Origin: Candidatus Rhabdochlamydia sp.
GTDB lineage: Bacteria > Chlamydiota > Chlamydiia > Chlamydiales > Rhabdochlamydiaceae
Reading direction: 5' to 3'
Assembly (NCBI GenBank): GCA_030043815.1
Contig: JASHWX010000217.1
Location: forward strand, 1 to 7,347
Length of the DNA stretch: 7,347 nucleotides
Numbering within the stretch: the stretch's first letter is position 1; each line of letters begins with the position of its first letter. This document shows, one piece after another, positions 1 to 5,194 of this stretch. The notes under the pieces were generated by a model. It did no database searches. It saw only the letters and a list, made by a program, of their open reading frames with translations, and was not told the DNA's origin. A program made the translations under genes and the position numbers.

Positions 1-709
1 AATCCGTAAACCTAAACTTGAAACGGCTGTCGACTTTTCTTGAAATGAGGCTCTTCCAAAAGTAAGGCGAAGCCATTTGCGGCATCAGGCCTCGCATTTC
101 CTTCACAGTCAGTCCGGATTGACTACACCAATCCGCAAGCTCGGAAGGTTTGATAAAATAGTCATACACATGCATGTCTTTCGGAGTGTTCGGCACACAC
201 CACTCTACCCCTTTGATCACAAGAAAATACGTCAGCCAATTCCGATTGAATGTATGGAAGAAAAATAATCCATTTGGTTTAAGAAGCCGGGCAGCCTCGC
301 GGACAATCAGGCGGGGAGAGCCCACATGCTCTAAAAAATCCATCGTACAAACGACATCAAAAGAATGATCTGAGAAGGGGAGGGACGCGCCAGCATCCCC
401 TTGAATGAACTTGACGCTCTTTGTTGCATCGCGCCCTTTGGCTACACTTAAACTCTTATGAGAAATATCGATGCCGGTGGCACGATGCCCTGCGGCCGCA
501 AGCGAATTGGTCAAGAAGCCCGCCCCGCATCCGATGTCCAAAATCTCCTGAGAAGGGCCAAGTAAAGAATGGATCTTTTCTAAAATCCAGGGGTTGCGCG
601 CGGCATTTTCCGCTCGAAGCAAAGCAACAGGGTGCGCAGAATCGCTGTACCACGCTTCTCCCAAATCTTCATAAAACGCGTTATTTACTCGGCCGCCTTG
701 TCTTTCCAT
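1..709 (-). CDS. UbiG-like class I SAM-dependent methyltransferase (3' end beyond window)
   Basis: The protein is predicted to transfer a methyl group from S-adenosylmethionine to a small aromatic or lipid-like substrate, here most likely the product of the neighbouring polyketide synthase. The frame is open from an ATG at 709 to the left edge, giving 236 residues without a stop. Visible signatures are SAM motif I LDIGCGAGF (57-65), the acidic GIDIS (79-83, Asp81 expected to bind the SAM ribose), LPFSDHSFDVV (110-120), LEHV (126-129), LLKPNGLFFF (142-151) and NRN (155-157), in the order and spacing of UbiG/Coq3 O-methyltransferases. UbiG is about 240 residues, so probably only some 10-25 residues are missing. 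The start overlaps the end of the membrane-protein gene by 25 nt and has a weak GGA 7 nt upstream. Family assignment is secure. The substrate is inferred, and a true ubiquinone or menaquinone role cannot be excluded. Confidence 0.88.
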   Translation of the reverse strand, partial: MERQGGRVNNAFYEDLGEAWYSDSAHPVALLRAENAARNPWILEKIHSLLGPSQEILDIGCGAGFLTNSLAAAGHRATGIDISHKSLSVAKGRDATKSVKFIQGDAGASLPFSDHSFDVVCTMDFLEHVGSPRLIVREAARLLKPNGLFFFHTFNRNWLTYFLVIKGVEWCVPNTPKDMHVYDYFIKPSELADWCSQSGLTVKEMRGLMPQMASPYFWKSLISRKVDSRFKFRFTD

Positions 710-1155
710 AAAATATTCCAATAAATCGTTTGATAGCAAAAAAATAGCCCAATGCTGACAGTCTGCGCCCACATCGCTTTCTTGAGCCATGCAGAGCCGG
801 CATCTCCATGTATAATAGGCCAAATCAACCCAGCTGCCGTGAGCACCAGAGGATGATTGAGAAAAAGCAATGCATGCAGCCATTGTTCTGCAGCAGGACA
901 GCATTCTTTGTGAACGAATTCATCTTTCGTCACGAAAATACACGAGAAAAGGGCGAGTGCGATGTAAATCTTGAGATTCAAAGACGAATAGGGGAAGAAC
1001 AAGATAAATGCAAAACACGCAAGCACCGTCAGAGTGTCCAGCGGATGGCCGAGCCTTTCCCACTTGGGAAGGCCGCGCTTGATATGAAAATAGAACTCAT
1101 CGATGTTAATCGCGACGATCTGCACAAAAAAGGGGATCAATGCAAGAAATTCCAC
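685..1155 (-). CDS. Small polytopic membrane protein of the polyketide cassette, unknown function
   Basis: This is a 156-residue hydrophobic protein with about five likely membrane segments (near 3-16, 42-54, 63-75, 95-112 and 130-146). I do not recognise a named family. Polar residues that could bind metal or substrate cluster at the segment ends: IDEFYFH (18-24), RGLPKWERLGHPLD (27-40), KDEFVHKE (77-84), EQWLH (90-94) and NHP (100-102). That is an unusual density of His, Asp and Glu for a small membrane protein, and it suggests an enzyme rather than a structural protein (inference). The GTG at 1155 is preferred over a TTG at 1170 because it lies 1 nt after the polyketide synthase stop and has GAGAAAGG 5 nt upstream. 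The 3' end overlaps the methyltransferase start. Tight coupling on both sides implies a shared pathway, perhaps modifying or handling a membrane-embedded polyketide product. Confidence 0.85.
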   Translation of the reverse strand: MEFLALIPFFVQIVAINIDEFYFHIKRGLPKWERLGHPLDTLTVLACFAFILFFPYSSLNLKIYIALALFSCIFVTKDEFVHKECCPAAEQWLHALLFLNHPLVLTAAGLIWPIIHGDAGSAWLKKAMWAQTVSIGLFFCYQTIYWNILWKDKAAE

Positions 1156-1156
1156 G

Positions 1157-2263
1157 TTAACCTTTCTCAAATATTGCGCCTGAAATACTTAAACCTGGCC
1201 CAAAGGCCAGACTGACCACCCTTGCTCCAATGGGCACGGAATGATCATTCAACAGCCTCTCCCAGATATGAGGTAGAGTGGCCGACGACATATTTCCAAA
1301 ATTCCTCAAAACCTGGGCCGAGTGTTGCATCTGATGGGATTCTAAACCTAAAAGCTCTTGGATGTGGACCAAAATTTTAGGCCCTCCTGGGTGAACGGCG
1401 AAAAATCCCTCTTTGATCACAGACTCTACATCCACTTTCGCCTTTGCACAAAGTCTCTGCAAATACCCTTTGATATTGCGTGCGATCAGCACAGGGATCT
1501 CCTTAGACAATCTCATGTCCAGCCCCGCATCTCCGCAGACCCAAGACATGCAGTGGACCGAATCGGGAACCGTTTCCTCGTGCAGCATGAGCACCTTCAT
1601 TCCAGGACTCGATTGTTCTTGCATCACAGTGTATTTGATAAAACCGTCGCCAAACAAACTTTGCACAAGCAGCTGTTCGCTCTCATGCCTGAGCGGATGC
1701 ATATGGAGACTGCAAACCTCTGTGTGGACGATCTCAACAGAAGAACGGGACAATGACAAATAACCCATCCCTATCCGAATGGCAGGCATCGAGGCATAGC
1801 ATCCCATGTGATAGGCGTGCGTGACCGTTGTCGCATTCCCGGCCCTTCTCGATGAGACGAGCTTCTGCGCAGGGCTTGGAGCGACATAGCCGGTGCATGT
1901 CACATGGATCAAATGTTCAGGAAGGGGCCTATTTTCGGGATAAAACTTGTCCAAGATTTGAAAAACTTCTCGATCGTAAAATTCACTGCGCTTAGCAAAT
2001 CCGCTCCCATGAGACTGATGCGCTACAGGGTAAATCTCCATTTGGGTCCAATCATCTTCAAAGAGATCGTGCATCAGCAGCCCGCGATTTTCAATCCGCT
2101 CTTTTCCTAGCCCAAGCCGCGTCATCTTTTCTCGCACAGTATGACGCAGAGCTTCATTTTTTTCAGCGCGACCATGCGCTTCAGCAATCCAATCGAGAAT
2201 CCTTTCTTGATCAACTTCATGAGGCGGGCGGATATGATGAAAATCGCATAGGTGATAGGGCAT
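1157..2263 (-). CDS. Type III polyketide synthase (chalcone/stilbene synthase-like)
   Basis: This is a homodimeric ketosynthase of the chalcone synthase superfamily. It condenses an acyl-CoA starter with malonyl-CoA units on one cysteine and then cyclises the chain. Numbered from the ATG at 2263 (368 residues), the catalytic triad is intact: Cys155 in HMGCYASMPA, His291 in HPGGPKIL and Asn324 in GNMSSA. LFGDG (203-207) and the FGPGL loop (354-358) also match the family, and the length is normal. The usual plant GVDMPGAD stretch is replaced by TCTGYVAPSPAQ (122-133), as in bacterial alkylpyrone/alkylresorcinol-type enzymes. The start is uncertain: a TTG at 2299 and a GTG at 2278 are also in frame and none has a good ribosome binding site. 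The ATG fits the family N-terminus best. The gene lies a few tens of bases after the ATPase stop and is followed after 1 nt by the membrane-protein GTG. The product cannot be predicted from sequence, but a long-chain acyl starter is plausible. Confidence 0.93.
   Translation of the reverse strand: MPYHLCDFHHIRPPHEVDQERILDWIAEAHGRAEKNEALRHTVREKMTRLGLGKERIENRGLLMHDLFEDDWTQMEIYPVAHQSHGSGFAKRSEFYDREVFQILDKFYPENRPLPEHLIHVTCTGYVAPSPAQKLVSSRRAGNATTVTHAYHMGCYASMPAIRIGMGYLSLSRSSVEIVHTEVCSLHMHPLRHESEQLLVQSLFGDGFIKYTVMQEQSSPGMKVLMLHEETVPDSVHCMSWVCGDAGLDMRLSKEIPVLIARNIKGYLQRLCAKAKVDVESVIKEGFFAVHPGGPKILVHIQELLGLESHQMQHSAQVLRNFGNMSSATLPHIWERLLNDHSVPIGARVVSLAFGPGLSISGAIFEKG
1161..1168 (-). promoter_or_regulatory. 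Ribosome binding site deciding the membrane-protein start
   Basis: Read on the minus strand, GAGAAAGG lies in the last codons of the polyketide synthase gene, 5 nt before the GTG at 1155. It selects that GTG over the TTG at 1170, which overlaps the site itself. The arrangement points to translational coupling of the two genes. Confidence 0.65.
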
Positions 2264-2309
2264 ACGCGATTCATACACTGTTTTTGATTGTCTTTGCAAT
2301 TGAAAATTT

Positions 2310-3632
2310 TCATTTTGAAACTTCTAAAATAAGATCGGAAAGTCGAGATAATAAATACAAAGGGACTGATAGAATATGATCGTGCAGCGTGAGAGGGTGC
2401 TCTGAAACTCGGACTCCTAATGGCACATGCTTTAAATTCATAAAACTTTGAAGCGAACGCAGGCTTCCCGTCGCTCCGGCTTTCACTTCAATGGGAACAA
2501 TCTGAGAAGCCACAGTCACTACAAAATCGACCTCAGCTTGTCCGCCTTCTTCTCTTTCCCAGAAAAGAAGAGGGCGATTTTGATAGGGAGGCTCGTTCGC
2601 GAGAAATTCCTGGCCGACTAATTGTTCCGCGAGCATCCCTGCGTTGATTTGAAGGATCTCTTTTTCCCAAAAATCTTGGGCATTGACTTGACAAGCTGTT
2701 TGCAGTAAGCCGATGTCGAGAAAGAAGAGTTTAAAGCGATGATCATGGATATGAGCGTGTAACGGAAGACCGCTAGCTGAAGTGGCAAAGGCTTGCTGAA
2801 TGAGCCCAGCATGAGTCAGAAGATTAAGAGGAGGTTTTAAATCACGGGAGCGAGCATCTTTGTCGATATTGGTATATTTTAAAATACGTCCGACAAGAAT
2901 GGGAGCTCGCTGAAAAATCATCTGCAGATATTTATGCTGCACTTGTGAAGCATATTTTCCGAAATCGCTCTCGTACGCCTGCAAAATCCTCTGATGGACC
3001 TTTTGGGCTTCTAACAGAGAATTACTCGTGATGTAAGCATTGACTGCAGCTGGCATTCCTCCGATAAACAGATACTTGCGTATCCATTTGAGCAGTTCTG
3101 AATGCTCGACTGGCAGAAGTGGGGAGCTTAACGATAGGGAATTCAAGCGCTCTAAGGCAATAGGAGCTACAGCATTTAAGAACTCGGCAAAGGACAACGG
3201 ACGCAAATAGAGAAATTCTACCCGACCGACTGGAAAAGAATAGCGTTCATCGTTGAGCAAAAATTCCATCAACGATCCTGCAGCAATGAGATGGAGCTTG
3301 GGCATGAGTTCCCGAAAATAACGCAAACTGACCAAAGCATCAGGGCATTCCTGAACCTCATCGAAAAAAAGCAATGTTTTTCCAGGGATCACTTTTTGAT
3401 GAAGCGCAATTTCGATTTGTTTAAGGATCTCAAGGGGTTCTCTAGTATTGAAACACTGCTTTAATTCAGGACGTCTTTCAAAATCGACGATGACAATGGA
3501 TTCAAAATGGCCGCGCCCAAAATGCTCGACCAAGTAGCTTTTACCCACTTGGCGCGCCCCTCTAAGAAGTAAAGGGAGATGCTCTTCTCTATCTTTCCAA
3601 GAAATAAGTTCTTGTTCCAGAGCGCGTTTCAC
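2310..3632 (-). CDS. AAA_14/DUF4143 P-loop ATPase with nuclease-like C-terminus
   Basis: This 440-residue protein belongs to the widespread archaeal and bacterial ATPase family with an AAA_14 domain followed by DUF4143. The cellular role of the family is not established. Visible features are Walker A GARQVGKS (25-32), Walker B LLFFDEVQE (87-95), a sensor-like LIAAGSLMEF (115-124), the RVEFLYLRPLSFAEF segment typical of the family and, near the C-terminus, EVD (367-369) followed by PIEVK (380-384), a PD-(D/E)xK nuclease-like signature. All key residues appear intact. The start is a GTG at 3632 with AAGGA 6 nt upstream. The gene is divergent from the second DUF4143 ATPase and lies directly upstream of the polyketide synthase, so it may be cotranscribed with it by position rather than by function. 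Inverted repeats in front of it may bind a regulator. It is not a close duplicate of the other ATPase, as motif wording and length differ. Confidence 0.9.
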   Translation of the reverse strand: MKRALEQELISWKDREEHLPLLLRGARQVGKSYLVEHFGRGHFESIVIVDFERRPELKQCFNTREPLEILKQIEIALHQKVIPGKTLLFFDEVQECPDALVSLRYFRELMPKLHLIAAGSLMEFLLNDERYSFPVGRVEFLYLRPLSFAEFLNAVAPIALERLNSLSLSSPLLPVEHSELLKWIRKYLFIGGMPAAVNAYITSNSLLEAQKVHQRILQAYESDFGKYASQVQHKYLQMIFQRAPILVGRILKYTNIDKDARSRDLKPPLNLLTHAGLIQQAFATSASGLPLHAHIHDHRFKLFFLDIGLLQTACQVNAQDFWEKEILQINAGMLAEQLVGQEFLANEPPYQNRPLLFWEREEGGQAEVDFVVTVASQIVPIEVKAGATGSLRSLQSFMNLKHVPLGVRVSEHPLTLHDHILSVPLYLLSRLSDLILEVSK

Positions 3633-3638
3633 AAATTA

Positions 3639-3643
3639 TCCTT
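3639..3643 (-). promoter_or_regulatory. Ribosome binding site for the left ATPase (GTG start)
   Basis: On the minus strand AAGGA stands 6 nt before the GTG at 3632, within an otherwise AT-rich leader. It supports the non-ATG start, since no in-frame ATG exists near the beginning of the conserved ATPase domain. Confidence 0.65.
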
Positions 3644-3676
3644 ATTTTTAATTTAAAATTAACCGATTTAGGCTAT

Positions 3677-3733
3677 TTTTGGCACCTATTTCAGCCAAAA
3701 CCTGGCTAAAATAGATATCAGTTTTAGCCAAAA
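3677..3733. promoter_or_regulatory. Operator-like cluster of inverted repeats upstream of the left ATPase
   Basis: Two perfect inverted repeats with the same 10-bp spacing lie side by side. TTTTGGC (3677-3683) pairs with GCCAAAA (3694-3700), and GGCTAAAA (3704-3711) pairs with TTTTAGCC (3722-3729). The motif GCCAAAA recurs at 3727-3733. TATTTCAGCC (3687-3696) and GGCTAAAATA (3704-3713) also form a 10-bp arm with one mismatch. The cluster ends about 45 bp upstream of the GTG start, inside the expected promoter zone of the left ATPase gene. Repeated half-sites with constant spacing suggest cooperative binding of a dimeric regulator. No promoter with convincing -35 and -10 boxes was found for this gene. 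Confidence 0.45.
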
Positions 3734-3761
3734 AGCTCATTTTCAATTACTTGGAGCTCAT

Positions 3762-3788
3762 ATGGTTCTAACAACGTCTGATAATTGA
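3762..3788 (+). CDS. Possible 8-codon leader peptide
   Basis: A short frame encodes MVLTTSDN followed by TGA, starting at an ATG with TTGGAG ending 5 nt upstream. It sits immediately before the first hairpin repeat and upstream of the terminator at 3957-3980. A leader peptide followed by hairpins and a terminator is the layout of an attenuator, but no regulatory codon run is present and no clear promoter precedes it. A chance open frame is equally likely. Confidence 0.2.
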   Translation: MVLTTSDN

Positions 3789-3873
3789 TCTTATGTTGCA
3801 TCAGTCGGAGGCCTGCCAAATGAGAACCCATCAAGCTTGGGATCGCAGGCCTCAGCTGATGCAACATAAGATC
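3787..3873. repeat. 87-bp imperfect palindrome containing the first repeat copy
   Basis: The outer arms are a perfect 18-bp inverted repeat: gatcttatgttgcatcag (3787-3804) against its exact complement at 3856-3873. Inside, GAGGCCTGC (3808-3816) pairs with GCAGGCCTC (3845-3853) across an asymmetric 3-by-2 internal loop. CCCA (3827-3830) can pair with TGGG (3838-3841) at the tip. The whole can fold into a long cruciform or RNA hairpin with 27 base pairs in its two main stems. Confidence 0.85.
3799..3859. repeat. 61-bp direct repeat, copy 1
   Basis: This is identical over all 61 bases to 3887-3947, at an offset of 88 bp. It carries the inner hairpin (GAGGCCTGC / GCAGGCCTC) and an AAGCTT in the apical region. 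The 18-bp outer palindrome arms extend beyond it on both sides, which the second copy lacks. Confidence 0.95.
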
Positions 3874-3886
3874 TACGTTTCAAATC

Positions 3887-3947
3887 CATCAGTCGGAGGC
3901 CTGCCAAATGAGAACCCATCAAGCTTGGGATCGCAGGCCTCAGCTGA
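3887..3947. repeat. 61-bp direct repeat, copy 2
   Basis: This is an exact second copy of 3799-3859. It forms the same inner hairpin, closed only by TCAG/CTGA because the flanks differ: CTAATTT follows it instead of TGCAACATAAG. The 27 bp between the copies (3860-3886) are not repeated. Perfect identity implies a recent duplication, a mobile repeat family or strong constraint. Confidence 0.95.
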
Positions 3948-3956
3948 CTAATTTAA

Positions 3957-3980
3957 AAAGCCGAGGAATGCCTCGGCTTT
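3957..3980. terminator. Bidirectional intrinsic terminator
   Basis: AAAGCCGAGG (3957-3966) pairs perfectly with CCTCGGCTTT (3971-3980) around the 4-base loop AATG. On the minus strand the stem is followed by a run of five T. On the plus strand it is followed by TTTACTATTTT. No complete gene upstream on either strand obviously needs it: on the plus strand it would end a transcript through the repeats, and on the minus strand it would stop antisense transcription of the right ATPase gene before it enters the left one. Confidence 0.8.
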
Positions 3981-4006
3981 ACTATTTTGATCAAATGAAC
4001 TAAAAT
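3978..4006 (+). promoter_or_regulatory. Sigma-70-like promoter for the right ATPase
   Basis: TTTACT (3978-3983) and TAAAAT (4001-4006) are separated by exactly 17 bp, with 4 of 6 and 5 of 6 matches to the -35 and -10 consensus. The predicted transcription start near 4012-4014 leaves about 16 nt of leader before the ATG at 4029. It excludes the in-frame ATG at 4005, which overlaps the -10 box. The -35 box overlaps the terminator stem. Confidence 0.55.
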
Positions 4007-4028
4007 GAAGTTTAACTTCGGATTGTTT

Positions 4029-5192
4029 ATGTATAAGAGAACGATAGAGACTGAACTTAAAGCACTTGCAAAAGACTATCCTGTTATAACAGTGATTGGC
4101 CCGCGGCAATCAGGCAAAACAACACTGGTTCAACACGCCTTTCCTAAAAAAAAATATACCAATCTGGAAGATCCTGATGTGAGAAGTTTGGCGGAGGCCG
4201 ATCCTAGAGGGTTTTTGGATCAATTTCCAGAGGGAGGAATTTTAGACGAAATTCAACGAGTGCCAGGCCTTTTGTCATACATACAGACAATTGTGGATAA
4301 AAAGGATCTGAAGGGAATGTTTATCCTGACAGGCAGCCACCAGTTGGAACTGCATCAAGCCATTACCCAATCCCTTGCTGGAAGAACAGCTCTTCTCACT
4401 TTACTCCCTTTGAGCCTCCAGGAAATTGAGTCTGCCGGATTGAGCTTCTCCTTGGACGAGGCATTGATCAAAGGGGGTTATCCAAGAATTTATAAGGACA
4501 ACTTAGATCCCACCAAAGCCTATCGAAACTACTTTCAAACATATGTGGAAAGAGATCTTCGTCAGCTTCTTACTGTCAAAGATTTAAGTCAGTTTGAACG
4601 CTTTGTGCGCATTTTAGCAGGACGAACAGGTCAAATCATCAATTTAGATGACATTGGAGGTGAAGTCGGGGTCTCTTCTCATACTGTCAAGGAATGGATA
4701 TCGATCTTAGAAGCTTCTTTCATCGTGTTCCGCCTTCAACCCTATTTTGATAATTTTGGAAAAAGAATCATCAAGTCCCCGAAACTCTTTTTCACAGATG
4801 TCGGTTTCGCCACATATCTTTTAGGCATTGAAAATGAAACACAATTGAGCAGAGATCCCCTTCGAGGACATCTTGTTGAAAATCTAATCATCGTGGAACT
4901 CATGAAATGGCGCTTGAATCATGGCTTAGATCCTCAACTTTACTACTATCGAGATGTTCAGAAAAATGAAATCGATGTGATTTTCAAGAATGGGAACATT
5001 CTTGTTCCGATAGAAATCAAATCTTCGAAAACATTTAACACCGAATTTTTAGAAAAACTCCATTTCTTTCAAAAACTCGTTGGCGACCGGGCGCCCAAAG
5101 GTTATCTCATCTACGCCGGAGAGCAAGAACAAAAAATTCACTCTCTCCAGCTGTTAAATTTTAAGCACGCAGTTAACGCTATCGCTTCTTAA
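4029..5192 (+). CDS. DUF4143 P-loop ATPase, second type
   Basis: This 387-residue ATPase of the AAA_14/DUF4143 family has unknown cellular function. Walker A is GPRQSGKT (24-31), Walker B is GGILDEIQ (69-76) with Asp73-Glu74, and LTGSHQ (100-105) is the sensor-1-like strand. GGYPR (149-153) and YVERDLRQL (172-180) are characteristic of the subgroup. A winged-helix-like stretch lies around 202-240 (INLDDIGGEVGVSSHTVKEW). The C-terminus carries NEIDV (313-317) and PIEIKSSK (327-334), a PD-(D/E)xK nuclease-like core. The start is set at 4029 rather than 4005 because MYKRTIETEL matches where the family begins and a promoter -10 box covers 4005. The ribosome binding site is weak (CGGA). The gene is complete, has its own promoter, and converges on the minus-strand gene at 5195 with 2 bp between stop codons. 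It differs from the left ATPase in subgroup, so the pair is not a recent tandem duplication. Confidence 0.92.
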   Translation: MYKRTIETELKALAKDYPVITVIGPRQSGKTTLVQHAFPKKKYTNLEDPDVRSLAEADPRGFLDQFPEGGILDEIQRVPGLLSYIQTIVDKKDLKGMFILTGSHQLELHQAITQSLAGRTALLTLLPLSLQEIESAGLSFSLDEALIKGGYPRIYKDNLDPTKAYRNYFQTYVERDLRQLLTVKDLSQFERFVRILAGRTGQIINLDDIGGEVGVSSHTVKEWISILEASFIVFRLQPYFDNFGKRIIKSPKLFFTDVGFATYLLGIENETQLSRDPLRGHLVENLIIVELMKWRLNHGLDPQLYYYRDVQKNEIDVIFKNGNILVPIEIKSSKTFNTEFLEKLHFFQKLVGDRAPKGYLIYAGEQEQKIHSLQLLNFKHAVNAIAS

Positions 5193-5194
5193 GC

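Noticed and set aside
456..653. Short minus-strand frame over the methyltransferase
   Set aside because: The overlapping frame from 709 shows all SAM motifs in order and stays open for 236 codons, so this is a shadow.
808..1215. Plus-strand 135-aa open frame
   Set aside because: It is antisense to the membrane protein and the synthase end, which have coherent motifs and coupling signals. Its composition looks random.
1858..1900. Cysteine in the TCTGYVAP segment as the synthase nucleophile
   Set aside because: That segment aligns with the CTTSGVDMPGAD region of chalcone synthase. The catalytic cysteine is the later one in HMGCYASMP, matching the QGCFAGG motif.
2122..2313. Separate 63-aa minus-strand gene starting at the ATGA overlap
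   Set aside because: It lies in another frame over the polyketide synthase 5' end, whose in-frame translation from 2263 shows family-like sequence. The alternative peptide is low-complexity Lys/Ile/Met with no motif.
3787..3873. Integron attC site
   Set aside because: Length, palindromy and the asymmetric bulge invite the comparison, but the required GTTRRRY and RYYYAAC core boxes are absent at the arm ends and no integrase is seen.
3799..3947. CRISPR array
   Set aside because: There are only two copies, the 61-bp unit is too long for a CRISPR repeat, the unit is itself a hairpin, and no cas genes are present.
2310..5192. Toxin-antitoxin pair or recent tandem duplication of the ATPases
   Set aside because: The two proteins are long, divergent and of different subgroups. 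No small toxin or antitoxin frame with a recognisable motif lies beside them.
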